Shown: in pieces, positions 1-8,284 of the stretch | Layout: every line of letters starts with the position of its first letter | Numbering within the stretch: the first letter of the stretch is position 1 | Assembly: GCA_028288705.1 (NCBI GenBank) | Contig: JAQBNH010000017.1 | Location: forward strand, 1-64,000 | Reading direction: 5' to 3' | Length of the DNA stretch: 64,000 nt | DNA from: Ferruginibacter sp. | GTDB lineage: Bacteria > Bacteroidota > Bacteroidia > Chitinophagales > Chitinophagaceae | The notes under the pieces: model-generated | What the model was told of the DNA's origin: nothing | The model's input: the letters and a program-made list of their open reading frames with translations, nothing else | The model's database searches: none | Position numbers and translations under genes: made by a program

Positions 1-2
1 CA

Positions 3-1130
3 TTAGCGATCTGCAATGGTGCAACTGTTGTACTTACATCGTCACCAGGAACCGGATTTCTCTGGAGTACTGGTGCTACAACTCAGAGCATTACTGTTTC
101 GGCTGCAGGAACTTACTCGGTAACGCATACAAGTTCTTCAGGCTGCACTTCAGCACCTGCTTCTGTTCAGGTTACGGTCAATGCTCTCCCGGCCACGCCA
201 ACAATTACTTCAAACGGTCCGTTAACGATCTGTAGTGGTGCAACTGTTGTACTTACATCGTCATCAGGATCAGGATATCTTTGGAATACCGGAGCAACAA
301 CACAAAGCATTACAGTAAATACTGCCGGAAATTATTCTGTTACTCATACCAGTAGTTCGGGATGTACGTCTGCACCAGCTGTTGTGCAGGTGACCGTAAA
401 TGCTATTCCTCCAACGCCGGTTATTACATCGGGCGGCCCTTTAACGTTCTGTAATGGTGAATCTGTCCTGCTCACATCATCTGCCGGTGTGGGTTATCTT
501 TGGAGCACCGGGGCTACCACACAGAGTATTACGATAACGGCTAGTGGCAATTATTCGGTGACGCATTCCAACTCCCAAGGCTGTGTTTCTGCTGCTGCAT
601 CAAAACAAATAATCGTAAATGCAACCCCTGCTGTGCCCACTATCAGTCAAAACGGAAATGAATTGCTGAGTAGTGCATCTTCAGGAAATCAATGGTATTT
701 AAATGGTAATGTTATCAATGCGGCAACCAGCCAGAATTATACAGCAGGCGTCAGTGGGTCTTATACCGTGAGGGTGACGAACAGTTCTGGTTGCAGCTCT
801 GTCTCAACTCCGTTGCAGGTTACGTTCCTGGTCGGTCGTTCAACAATGTTAAGAACTGGGGAAGAGTTTATACATAATGTCAGTCCAAATCCCGTTGCTT
901 CAAGTTCCGTAGTAAGTTACCAATTGAAAACCGCGGCTGATGTAAATATTCAGGTTGTGAGCTCGTCAGGAAGGGTGATGGTTCAACTTTTACCAACCCA
1001 GCGGCAGGCCTTAGGGTATTATACGATAAACATCAGCAATGCGATAAAGAAAATAACAGGGGGTATTTATTTTATCGTGTTCAATATTAATGGCGAGAAA
1101 ATCACGGATCCCGTCATGGTTCCAAGATAA
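3..1130 (+). CDS. T9SS-secreted Ig-like repeat protein, C-terminal part (5' end outside window)
   Basis: The reading frame is open from the window edge, so the true start lies upstream and only the last ~375 residues are seen. It shows near-identical Ig-like repeats of 73 residues, each with a core like C-x-G-x-(T/S)-V-x-L-T-S-S, a W-S/N-T-G-A-T-T-Q-S-I-T strand and a G-C-(T/V)-S loop, then a more divergent repeat. The last ~85 residues match a type A T9SS sorting domain: an S-P-N-P motif, an S-S-G-R turn and a G-I-Y-F-I-V strand. This architecture fits a surface adhesin or structural protein carried across the outer membrane by T9SS. No catalytic domain is visible in the part present. An ATG at 384 is only an internal methionine and not the start. 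Confidence 0.85.
   Translation, partial: LAICNGATVVLTSSPGTGFLWSTGATTQSITVSAAGTYSVTHTSSSGCTSAPASVQVTVNALPATPTITSNGPLTICSGATVVLTSSSGSGYLWNTGATTQSITVNTAGNYSVTHTSSSGCTSAPAVVQVTVNAIPPTPVITSGGPLTFCNGESVLLTSSAGVGYLWSTGATTQSITITASGNYSVTHSNSQGCVSAAASKQIIVNATPAVPTISQNGNELLSSASSGNQWYLNGNVINAATSQNYTAGVSGSYTVRVTNSSGCSSVSTPLQVTFLVGRSTMLRTGEEFIHNVSPNPVASSSVVSYQLKTAADVNIQVVSSSGRVMVQLLPTQRQALGYYTINISNAIKKITGGIYFIVFNINGEKITDPVMVPR
12..668 (+). repeat. Tandem 219-bp coding repeats (Ig-like units)
   Basis: Three consecutive units begin at 12, 231 and 450 (for example TGCAATGGTG, TGTAGTGGTG, TGTAATGGTG), an exact period of 219 bp or 73 codons. The first two are nearly identical in DNA over long stretches and the third is more diverged. 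They encode the Ig-like repeats of the truncated surface protein. More copies probably lie upstream of the window. Confidence 0.85.
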
Positions 1131-1149
1131 AAAAAATCTCTTCCGATTC

Positions 1150-1179
1150 ATGCCGCTTCTTCTTGAAGCGGCATTTTTT
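1150..1179 (+). terminator. Rho-independent terminator after the T9SS repeat protein
   Basis: A perfect 10-bp stem (ATGCCGCTTC at 1150-1159 pairing with GAAGCGGCAT at 1165-1174) closes a 5-nt loop and is followed by a T run through 1179. It begins 20 bp after the stop codon of the gene upstream. Confidence 0.85.
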
Positions 1180-1324
1180 ATGGCATAGCGATCCCTATCT
1201 AAAGTGCACTTATAAAAATGGCAAATCTTTTGCAACTCCTCATGTAGCCCTTTTAACGGGCTGATTCAAAAATCAGGAGCTAACCACCTGGAAACATTTT
1301 TAGACGGTCAAATAAGATATCAAT

Positions 1325-1570
1325 ATGCCAGTTCGCCCGAGGCTCACAGCCCTCATGATTACGCATTTAAAAGAGTGCAAGCATAAGTCGGAGCAAAATA
1401 TACCCTGTACACCCAACGATTTTCCCCGCACGCTTAAAGGCTTACTCAGCCGCGACCTCTTAGCCATTGAGCGGGATCTCGTTAAGAACCATTGGGAGAC
1501 ACGAGTAGTGTTTACCCAAAAAGGAGTAGAGCTTTTAAGGTCGCTGGAATACCGGGAGAACATAACCTAG
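1325..1570 (+). CDS. Small winged-helix-like hypothetical protein
   Basis: An 81-residue ORF. The middle (T-L-K-G-L-L-S-R-D-L-L, about residues 36-46) followed by V-F-T-Q-K-G-V-E-L-L (about 62-71) resembles the recognition-helix and wing region of MarR/PadR-like winged-helix proteins, where a "GLL/GLI" segment is followed by a "(T/I)-x-K-G-x-x-L" strand-helix. The N-terminus has Cys18 and Cys28 but no clear zinc site. It lies alone between a terminator and a lipoprotein gene, with no obvious operon partner. An overlapping reverse ORF (1300-1563) has no recognisable features. The call rests on a short motif only and the function is unknown. Confidence 0.5.
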   Translation: MPVRPRLTALMITHLKECKHKSEQNIPCTPNDFPRTLKGLLSRDLLAIERDLVKNHWETRVVFTQKGVELLRSLEYRENIT

Positions 1571-1614
1571 TTAAACTAACAATCAAATTTTATTCCCCAT
1601 AAAAAAACAGAAAA

Positions 1615-2214
1615 ATGAAAACAAAACTATTCACCCCCGCATTAGTAATTATAGCAGCCGGTTTTTTTTCCGCATGCTCCGACAACAAAACAAACAGCAC
1701 CAGTAGTACCTCAACCGATACTTTGTCTCAGGTGGAGCAAACGAAGATGAGTGATACGATGTCGACGACCAACACCATGGCTCCGTCCGCAGTCTCAGAG
1801 GACTTTGTCGCAAAGGCCGCTAGCGGAGGAATGATGGAAGTAGAGCTGGGTAGGATCGCACAAAAAAATGCCGCATCGAAAGATGTAAAAGATTTCGGCA
1901 AGATGATGGAAACAGACCATAGCAAAGCTAACGCTGCACTAAAATCAGCGGCCGCAACAGCAGGGCGAATGGTTCCTGATTCAATGTCGGCAGAACACCG
2001 GATGCACGTGCAGGAAATGCAGGCGAAGACAGGAGCTGAATTCGATAAGGCTTACATGAGCATGATGGTGGATGATCATAATAAAGACATTGCCGAATTT
2101 GAAACTGCCGCTGCCGGGGATAAAGACGCAGCGATCAAGGATTTTGCCGGTAAGACTTTACCAACATTAAAAAAACATTTGGATAAGGCAAAGATGGTTA
2201 ACAGTAAATTATAG
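1615..2214 (+). CDS. DUF4142 lipoprotein
   Basis: A 199-residue protein with a lipoprotein signal (hydrophobic residues 9-19, lipobox F-S-A-C with Cys21), then a Ser/Thr-rich linker to about residue 60. A helical DUF4142 domain follows (from about D-F-V-A-K-A-A-S-G-G-M-M-E-V-E-L-G, through H-S-K-A-N-A-A-L-K and Y-M-S-M-M-V-D-D-H, to the C-terminus). DUF4142 proteins are ferritin-like-fold, usually envelope-located proteins of unknown biochemical function, common in Bacteroidota and often stress-associated. The gene appears to be monocistronic and ends at a bidirectional terminator. Confidence 0.85.
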   Translation: MKTKLFTPALVIIAAGFFSACSDNKTNSTSSTSTDTLSQVEQTKMSDTMSTTNTMAPSAVSEDFVAKAASGGMMEVELGRIAQKNAASKDVKDFGKMMETDHSKANAALKSAAATAGRMVPDSMSAEHRMHVQEMQAKTGAEFDKAYMSMMVDDHNKDIAEFETAAAGDKDAAIKDFAGKTLPTLKKHLDKAKMVNSKL

Positions 2215-2228
2215 TTGTCTCCAACATC

Positions 2229-2259
2229 AAAAAGCCCGGTTGCGAGACCAGGCTTTTTT
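2229..2259. terminator. Bidirectional terminator between DUF4142 gene and kduD
   Basis: AAAAAGCC-C-GGT (2229-2240) pairs with ACC-A-GGCTTTTT (2247-2258) around a 6-nt loop, with one C/A mismatch. A-rich on the left and T-rich on the right, it can work in both directions between the convergent genes ending at 2214 and 2276. Confidence 0.75.
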
Positions 2260-2275
2260 ATGTATGTCATTTTCC

Positions 2276-3037
2276 TTAACGGCCCATCCAGCCACCGTCT
2301 ACTGTGATGATCGTCCCATTTATATAGTCTGCTGCTGTTGAGGACAGGAACACATAAGCGCCGGCCATATCTTCCGGTAGTCCCCAACGATTCGCCGGTA
2401 TACGGGAAAGGATAGCCGCACTTCTGGATGCATCAGCTCGCAATTGTTCTGTATTATCTGTGGCAATATAACCGGGTGCGACTCCATTTACATTTACGCC
2501 TGATCCTGCCCACTCATTTGCTAATGCTTTGAGGAGCGAAGAGATCGCGCCTTTGCTGGCCGCATAACCCGGAACATTAATGCCGCCCTGGAACGACAGC
2601 AACGAGCAGGTGAAAATAATTTTTCCTGTGCCTCTGGCGACCATGTCCCTTCCAAATTCGCGGGCAAGAATAAATTGCGCATTTAAATTAATATCAATAA
2701 TGGTATCCCAAAATTCGTCCGGGTGTTCCGCCGCCGGTTTACGCAAAATATGCCCGGCATTATTTACCAGGATGTCAATGAGGGGATGCTCAGCTTTTAC
2801 TTTTTCAATGAATGCATATACAGATGCACGATCGGAAAGATCGCACTGATAAGCATAGAATTTTTTCCCTGATGCAAGTACCGCCTGTTCAACTGCGGAG
2901 CCGGTAACTTCAAGTTTACTACTCACCGCAATAATATCCGCGCCAGCATCTGCGAGGGCCGTTGCAATCGCCAGGCCAATGCCACGGCTGCTTCCGGTGA
3001 CCAATGCTAATTTTCCATCAACTCTGAAATTCAACAT
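2276..3037 (-). CDS. kduD: 2-dehydro-3-deoxy-D-gluconate 5-dehydrogenase KduD (SDR family)
   Basis: A 253-residue classical short-chain dehydrogenase. Visible motifs are the cofactor glycine motif T-G-S-S-R-G-I-G (14-21), N-N-A-G (92-95), Ser145 and the catalytic pair Tyr158/Lys162. The C-terminal stretch I-P-A-N-R-W-G-x-P-E-D and the ending V-D-G-G-W are typical of KduD. KduD interconverts 2,5-diketo-3-deoxygluconate (DKII) and 2-keto-3-deoxygluconate (KDG) with NAD(P)H in the cytoplasm. It is the last gene of the leftward operon, 10 bp after kduI, which makes the pathway assignment firm. It ends at the shared terminator. Confidence 0.9.
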   Translation of the reverse strand: MLNFRVDGKLALVTGSSRGIGLAIATALADAGADIIAVSSKLEVTGSAVEQAVLASGKKFYAYQCDLSDRASVYAFIEKVKAEHPLIDILVNNAGHILRKPAAEHPDEFWDTIIDINLNAQFILAREFGRDMVARGTGKIIFTCSLLSFQGGINVPGYAASKGAISSLLKALANEWAGSGVNVNGVAPGYIATDNTEQLRADASRSAAILSRIPANRWGLPEDMAGAYVFLSSTAADYINGTIITVDGGWMGR

Positions 3038-3047
3038 ATGCTGCGTT

Positions 3048-3878
3048 TTATTTTAATGATTTAACAGGTACAGGATCCATATCGGTAAACACCATATTCT
3101 CTCCCGCCATCGCCCAGATGAAAGAATAGTTACCGGTGGCTACACCACTATGAATGCTCCAGCTTGGAGATAAGATCGCCTGCTCGTTATTTAAAAACAT
3201 ATGGCGGGTTTCCTGCGGCTCGCCCATAAAATGAATGATCCGCTGATCTTCAGCGAGGTCGAAATAAAAATAAGCTTCCATCCTGCGATCATGCAAATGC
3301 GGCGGCATCGTGTTCCAGATACTGCCCTTCTTAAAATTGGTAACGCCCAGAACCAACTGGCAACTTTGTATCCCGTCGTTATGAATGTATTTGTTGATCA
3401 CACGTTCGTTATTATTTTCCAGGCTTCCCATTGCGGCCGGCAATGCATCTGCCGGTTTCATCAACCTCGTAGGATAATTTGTGTGCGCAGGGCAGGAGAA
3501 TAAAATAAACTTGGCCGGTGCCGCATTGTTGATGCTACTGAAGACTATATGCTCTTTCCCTTTGCCGATATACAGGCAATCCTGTTTATCCATAACGATG
3601 TTTTCTCCATCAACGGACACTTGGCCTTGTCCGGCGATATTGATTATTCCAATCTCGCGCCGGCTAAGAAAATGTGTTGATTTTAATTGCTCATATGTTT
3701 GCAGTTGTAAGGGCTTATTCACGGGGAAAGCTGCACCAACGATCATGCGATCATAGTGCGTATATGCACATTCTATACTATCCGGTACAAGCAAATTTTC
3801 CAGGAGAAATTTATCGCGGATCTGTTGTGTATTGTATTTGCTGAAATCTTCAGGATGAACCTGGTGAATGATCTTCAT
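3048..3878 (-). CDS. kduI: 5-dehydro-4-deoxy-D-glucuronate isomerase KduI
   Basis: A 276-residue protein of full family length. It has the cupin-type metal site expected of KduI: His194 and His196 in P-P-H-L-H-D-R-R-M-E, Glu201 and His243 in W-S-I-H-S-G, equivalent to the zinc ligands of the E. coli enzyme two residues later. It isomerises 4-deoxy-L-threo-5-hexosulose uronate (the same open-chain DEH/DKI made after uronate lyases) to 2,5-diketo-3-deoxygluconate, which KduD then reduces to KDG. It sits between the PL6 lyase gene (12 bp upstream) and kduD (10 bp downstream) in one operon. Confidence 0.95.
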   Translation of the reverse strand: MKIIHQVHPEDFSKYNTQQIRDKFLLENLLVPDSIECAYTHYDRMIVGAAFPVNKPLQLQTYEQLKSTHFLSRREIGIINIAGQGQVSVDGENIVMDKQDCLYIGKGKEHIVFSSINNAAPAKFILFSCPAHTNYPTRLMKPADALPAAMGSLENNNERVINKYIHNDGIQSCQLVLGVTNFKKGSIWNTMPPHLHDRRMEAYFYFDLAEDQRIIHFMGEPQETRHMFLNNEQAILSPSWSIHSGVATGNYSFIWAMAGENMVFTDMDPVPVKSLK

Positions 3879-3890
3879 AATATATATTTT

Positions 3891-6134
3891 TTATTGACTG
3901 ATATTATTTATGTCTTTTACAAATTGGTTTTTTTCTGCAGTGCCTGAAAAATAACTGCTGTTGTTTTCCATTAAATGATCGGCGCGCAATCGGTCAGCAT
4001 ATTTTATTGTAGTGCCAGCTTTATTGCTGTTAATAAACAGGTTGTTGCTGCTTATTGATTGCTGAACGCCTGAAAAGTAAACCAGGGGCTTCGTTTCGTT
4101 TGATGTATTCATGATTCGATTACCCTTAAAACTGATCAGCGGGCCCATCGTACTTTCATCGTTGCCCCCGCGATACACAGAAAGAATAGGGCCTTTGATA
4201 TTGATGAACTTGTTGTTTTCCATAATAATATTTTCCGCGTTATACCAGCCCTTATCATCATTTTCTTTATCCAAAACAAAAAGTGCAGCAGACAAATCAT
4301 TAAATGAATTATTTATCACAATAAGCGAAGGTGCATATGATCCTTTACTGGCGTTGAAAAATACCGGCAGGTTTTGTTTCCCGGCCACACCGCTAAAATA
4401 GCAGTCTTCAATGCTTATTTTATAATTTGCCGAACTACTTGCCGTATCCGAAAGAATAAAATTTTCTGCAGCAATATTTGCCAATACCAGGTCGACTTTT
4501 TTAAAAGTTGTTTGGCTGCCCGCTGCAGCGATGAACAATGCCGGCAGCGCAGTTGAAGTAAAAAGCTGCGCAGTATTGTCTGCTGTGGTAATTATGTGGT
4601 TCCCTTTCAGTAAAAGCGCTTCGGTAAAATGGTAGGTTGTGCCTGTTAAACGAATTGTTGAATTGCCGGATGAAATAGCTTGTTTTAATTCTGCAAAATC
4701 TTTACACGACAGCAGCTTGTATCCACCCGGAACTGTCTCCCATACTGGTTTTGTTTTGGATCCGGTACTTCTGCGCAATGCTTGTTCCATGGACTTTCCA
4801 TAAGTTTTATATAGATCAGAACCGGCGAATTTCGGCCAGCCATATTTCAGCCGTTGCTTTGTTTCCTGCTCGATATTGCTGCTCAGCTTTTTTGTAGCTG
4901 CTTCATGCGTGGTAATATAGGGTTGGGTACTGATGCCAGTAACCGGCGATGAGCCATTCAACTTGTCAATATAATTTGCGAAGAAAAAGATACTGTCTGC
5001 CCCTTTTTCCAGGTTCATGAAATTATTTTCTCTTGGCTGCAGGAAAAGGTTGTTGGCCACGAAAACATTTTTCGGTAACTGTGATCTTTCGGTATCATGT
5101 CCTTCACCGAAACTAAGCCGGCTGCAATTGACAAAACTGTTGTTTGCGATCACAGCATCACGCACCGGCATATACCTGTTCACCGGGGAATTGGGAACGC
5201 CGCTCATTACGGCAAGTGGCGCGCGGAAGTTAGAACCCGTGCAGTTCACGAAGAGATTGTTCACTACCCATTGCCCTTCATTGATCACGCGTACCCCGCC
5301 CGTGCCTGGTTTATTGGCACCGTCGAAAATATTATGTTCTACCGTATTGTTATTGCCATGGCGTAATACAACTGATCCCTGGCAAGTCTTAAAAATATTG
5401 TCACGAATAAAATTGCCGCCGGATTTTAGAGAGATAATTTCTACTTCGCCATCACAATTTTCAAACAGGTTATGATGAATGTTTGTAAACGAGTTATACA
5501 TGCTCGTGCCGGATACGCCAACCCTGATGATCTCTCCACCGTTTGATCCCAATGCAGGTCGCAGGCCAAAATAGTTGCTGTCAATACTATGATGGTTTTC
5601 GCGGCTGCCTGTTTCTTCCAGCATAACCGCGATTAATACACCGAAGTTTTGTTTGTTTAAAAAACTACAGTGATCCAATCGGTTTTCTGATCCGTAGAAT
5701 GCGATCCAATAATTTTCATCGCCCCGTTTAGGATTGTTATAATCTGCAATGGATGAATTGGTCACGCGACAGTTCTTTGCCAGATCTTTTTGCGAAGATC
5801 TAAAGCTGATTACAGGCTTATTCCCGGAAAATCCTTTAACGAAACTCCAGCCGTCTACGATGATATACTCTCCGCCAATACTCAGGCTTGAATTGCCTGT
5901 CAAGAGTAACTTCCCGGGCGTTTCTGCTTTAAACCTGATCGGCTGTAGGGCAGTACCACGGCAGGTTAAGAGCGCGGAAACATTTTTCCATTCCCCGTTC
6001 TTTAAAATGATAATGTCGCCTGGTTTTGCTTTTTTATTCGCTTCGACTAATGAGAAAGCATCTGATACATGGATCGTATTAGCAGAACAAATGGTTGCGA
6101 ATAAAAGAAATGCGAGCAATGATGTAAGTTTCAT
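3891..6134 (-). CDS. PL6 family alginate lyase (chondroitinase B-like beta-helix)
   Basis: A 747-residue secreted protein with a signal peptide (residues 1-18, ending C-S-A-N). The N-terminal right-handed beta-helix carries the PL6 signature: N-G-G-E (198-201) with Arg204, calcium-site acids Glu230/Glu232 in D-G-E-V-E-I-I-S, the catalytic base Lys237 and the catalytic acid Arg258 in L-R-H-G-N. A long C-terminal half with further beta-helix-like repeats (about 460-747) matches the two-domain PL6 type. PL6 enzymes cleave alginate (G-rich or MG) by beta-elimination in the periplasm or at the surface. It lies 6 bp downstream of the lacI-type regulator. Substrate preference within PL6 cannot be read from sequence. 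Confidence 0.9.
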   Translation of the reverse strand: MKLTSLLAFLLFATICSANTIHVSDAFSLVEANKKAKPGDIIILKNGEWKNVSALLTCRGTALQPIRFKAETPGKLLLTGNSSLSIGGEYIIVDGWSFVKGFSGNKPVISFRSSQKDLAKNCRVTNSSIADYNNPKRGDENYWIAFYGSENRLDHCSFLNKQNFGVLIAVMLEETGSRENHHSIDSNYFGLRPALGSNGGEIIRVGVSGTSMYNSFTNIHHNLFENCDGEVEIISLKSGGNFIRDNIFKTCQGSVVLRHGNNNTVEHNIFDGANKPGTGGVRVINEGQWVVNNLFVNCTGSNFRAPLAVMSGVPNSPVNRYMPVRDAVIANNSFVNCSRLSFGEGHDTERSQLPKNVFVANNLFLQPRENNFMNLEKGADSIFFFANYIDKLNGSSPVTGISTQPYITTHEAATKKLSSNIEQETKQRLKYGWPKFAGSDLYKTYGKSMEQALRRSTGSKTKPVWETVPGGYKLLSCKDFAELKQAISSGNSTIRLTGTTYHFTEALLLKGNHIITTADNTAQLFTSTALPALFIAAAGSQTTFKKVDLVLANIAAENFILSDTASSSANYKISIEDCYFSGVAGKQNLPVFFNASKGSYAPSLIVINNSFNDLSAALFVLDKENDDKGWYNAENIIMENNKFINIKGPILSVYRGGNDESTMGPLISFKGNRIMNTSNETKPLVYFSGVQQSISSNNLFINSNKAGTTIKYADRLRADHLMENNSSYFSGTAEKNQFVKDINNISQ

Positions 6135-6140
6135 GAATTC

Positions 6141-7187
6141 CTATTTATAAATTTTGGATCTTGTTGTTTTTATGGCAATCCGTTGCGAAGACTCACGGAT
6201 GATAAGTTTTGGTTTCAGTACTTCTTCTACCGCACTCATGTCATCATTATTATGCATCGTTTCAATAAATAATTTTGCTGCCATCTTCCCCAATTCAAAC
6301 GCAGGCTGTTCTACACTGGAGATACCGGGTGTTACAAGACTTACGACAGGCTCGTTATTAAAGCCGACCAACCCTATATCCTGCGGCATCTTCAGGCCTT
6401 TCTCTTTTATAGCCAGCATCGCGCCGATTGCCATCCGGTCGCTGATTGTAAAAATTGCGTCTGGTCTTTTCTTCATCGACAGTAATTCCTGCGTGGCGAG
6501 ATAGGCATATTCCCGGTTAAAATCGCAATGCACGATCAGGTCTTCCACAGGCATGATCTTATATTTTTTTAATGCCGCAAGATATCCGTCCAGCCTGCTG
6601 TTGCTGATGCCGAGGTTTTTCGGACCTGCTAGAATGGCGATCCTTTTGTATCCCTGTTCAATCAAATGTTCGGTTGCCTGGAAACCACCATCTTCATTAT
6701 CGAGGCGTACACTTGGTGCAATCAATTGTGGTGTTACGCGATCGAATACCACCATCGGCATCTGCTTTTCCTGGATTTTTTTAAAATGATCGAACACCTT
6801 TGTTTCACTGGAAACCGAAATAATAAAACCATCAACGAGGCTGTCTAATAGGCGGCGCGTGTTCACCATTTCGCGGCCAAAGGATTCATTACTCTGACAA
6901 ACCATTACGGTGTAACCTGCTTCCAGCGCCACTTCATCGATCCCACGGATCATACAGGCCAATACATAATCGAGGTTGGGAACGATTACGCCAATGTTAT
7001 GTGTTTGCTTTTGTTGCAGGCTTAATGCGAGTTTGTTGGGCTGGTAACTAAGTTCTTCTGATAACGCCATCACCGCCCGGCGTGTGTCGGGATTTACATC
7101 AGGTGCATTGCGCATCGCACGGGAAACTGTTGAGATAGAAATGTTCAGGTGGCGCGCAATATCTTTTATCGTAGCCGGCTTATTCAT
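6141..7187 (-). CDS. LacI-family transcriptional regulator of the alginate locus
   Basis: 348 residues from the ATG at 7187; an in-frame TTG at 7199 would add four residues and is less likely. The N-terminus has the LacI helix-turn-helix (T-I-K-D-I-A-R-H-L-N-I-S-I-S-T-V-S-R-A-M), then the hinge helix region (Y-Q-P-N-K-L-A-L-S-L) and a periplasmic-binding-protein-like effector domain (I-G-V-I-V-P-N onward, with F-D-R-V and S-D-R-M-A-I-G-A). It is the first gene of the leftward operon and divergent from the rightward operon, with a perfect palindrome typical of LacI operators between them. The effector is probably a pathway sugar acid such as KDG or DEH, but this is inference. Confidence 0.9.
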   Translation of the reverse strand: MNKPATIKDIARHLNISISTVSRAMRNAPDVNPDTRRAVMALSEELSYQPNKLALSLQQKQTHNIGVIVPNLDYVLACMIRGIDEVALEAGYTVMVCQSNESFGREMVNTRRLLDSLVDGFIISVSSETKVFDHFKKIQEKQMPMVVFDRVTPQLIAPSVRLDNEDGGFQATEHLIEQGYKRIAILAGPKNLGISNSRLDGYLAALKKYKIMPVEDLIVHCDFNREYAYLATQELLSMKKRPDAIFTISDRMAIGAMLAIKEKGLKMPQDIGLVGFNNEPVVSLVTPGISSVEQPAFELGKMAAKLFIETMHNNDDMSAVEEVLKPKLIIRESSQRIAIKTTRSKIYK

Positions 7188-7489
7188 GAGCAGTTGCAAT
7201 TGTTCCCAAATCTAGATTAAATAGGGTTACGGAAAAACCGGCAACGTTACCGGTAACGTTGCCGGTTGATATATTTTGAATATTGTTCTATAAACTATCA
7301 TAAAATCGAGTCTATCTTCAGTAAATCGCGATAATATTAGAAATTATTAATTGAAGGGAAAAGAGGTTAGGAACTTAATTCCGTTAATATTACAACCGAC
7401 GTTTGCCGCTATCTACATTATAACTGCTTTTCAAAGCTGCAACACCGCCGGATTTAAAACTTCTTTACGCGCTTTAAAAAAACAATACG
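7188..7489. promoter_or_regulatory. Divergent promoter region of the alginate operons
   Basis: A ~300-bp non-coding stretch between the regulator gene and the rightward operon. It holds the LacI-type palindrome at 7236-7267, then an AT-rich section (about 7268-7350) suitable for a rightward promoter. I do not see a perfect TAnnTTTG box; TATCTTCA near 7313 is the nearest. A small ORF reading across 7351-7608 has no protein-like features and overlaps the SDR gene. Confidence 0.6.
7236..7267. promoter_or_regulatory. 32-bp perfect palindrome, putative double LacI-family operator
   Basis: The 32 bp read identically on both strands, centred on ACC|GGT at 7251/7252. They contain two abutting 12-mers, GGCAACGTTACC (7240-7251) and GGTAACGTTGCC (7252-7263), each a near-palindrome around AACGTT as in LacI/GalR operators. 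It begins 49 bp upstream of the regulator's ATG and ends 223 bp upstream of the SDR gene, so one bound regulator could silence both operons. Confidence 0.85.
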
Positions 7490-8245
7490 ATGGACTTAAT
7501 GAAAGGAAAGATTGCCCTGGTTACAGGTGGCTCAAGAGATATCGGCCGCGAAGTGTCATTGAAACTTGCCAAGGTCGGAGCAAAGGTTTGTGTGAATTAT
7601 TTTGGTAACGAAGAACTGGCCACAGAAACGATAGGGTTGATAGAAGCTGCTGGGGGTGAAGCCTTGGCGGTTTATGGGGATATGACAAAAGCTGCAGATG
7701 TAAAACAATTGGTTGATAAATGCAGGGAAAAGTTCGGCGAACAAATTCATGTGTTGGTTAACGTAGCAGGCGGTTTGATGGGCCGTAAGCCATTGGCAGA
7801 CCTGGATGAAGAATTTTGGGATGCTGTAATAAATGTAAACCTGAAGTCAGCTTACCTCGTTACCCGTGAAGTGGTTCCTTACATGCCTGCGGGCAGCGCG
7901 ATTGTAAATTTTGCTTCACAGGCCGCAAGAGATGGTGGTGGTGGCGGGGCGCTCGCTTATGCAACAGCAAAAGGTGGCGTACTAACGTTAACGCGTGGCC
8001 TGGCGAAAGAGCTTGGTCCGAAAGGTATTCGTGTAAATTGTGTTTCACCTGGGATGATCAGCACAGCTTTCCACGACACATTTACAAAACCAGAAATACG
8101 CACCAACGTAGCTGCCGCAACGCCATTGCGCAGGGAAGGAAAAGCCGCTGAGGTGGCTGATCTTGTTGTTTATCTGGCCGGCGATCAATCTTCTTTCATC
8201 AATGGTGAAAGCGTGGAGATCAACGGCGGAACTTACTTTGCTTAA
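7490..8245 (+). CDS. SDR-family oxidoreductase, probable DEH reductase
   Basis: A 251-residue classical SDR with T-G-G-S-R-D-I-G (13-20), an N-V-A-G variant of the N-N-A-G motif, a Ser in N-F-A-S-Q-A-A, the catalytic Y-A-T-A-K and the C-terminal I-N-G-G-T. The Asn-Tyr-Phe-Gly-Asn after strand 2 is compatible with NADPH use. As the first gene of the alginate operon beside PL17 and KdgF it most likely reduces DEH (4-deoxy-L-erythro-5-hexoseulose uronate) directly to KDG, as SDR-type DEH reductases do in other alginate degraders. It clearly differs from KduD encoded in the other operon. Start is the ATG at 7490; a second ATG three codons on is also possible. Confidence 0.8.
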   Translation: MDLMKGKIALVTGGSRDIGREVSLKLAKVGAKVCVNYFGNEELATETIGLIEAAGGEALAVYGDMTKAADVKQLVDKCREKFGEQIHVLVNVAGGLMGRKPLADLDEEFWDAVINVNLKSAYLVTREVVPYMPAGSAIVNFASQAARDGGGGGALAYATAKGGVLTLTRGLAKELGPKGIRVNCVSPGMISTAFHDTFTKPEIRTNVAAATPLRREGKAAEVADLVVYLAGDQSSFINGESVEINGGTYFA

Positions 8246-8284
8246 AGACTGCGGAAAATAATTCCGCCCGTTAATTTTTATCAT

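Noticed and set aside
384-1130. Start of the first protein at the ATG at 384
   Set aside because: The same frame with the same repeats is open back to base 3, so the ATG is internal to a longer gene.
1300-1563. Reverse ORF opposite the small winged-helix-like ORF
   Set aside because: It has no recognisable pattern, while the forward frame shows winged-helix-like features.
7351-7608. Forward 85-codon ORF across the SDR promoter region
   Set aside because: It overlaps the start of the SDR gene in another frame and has no protein-like motifs.
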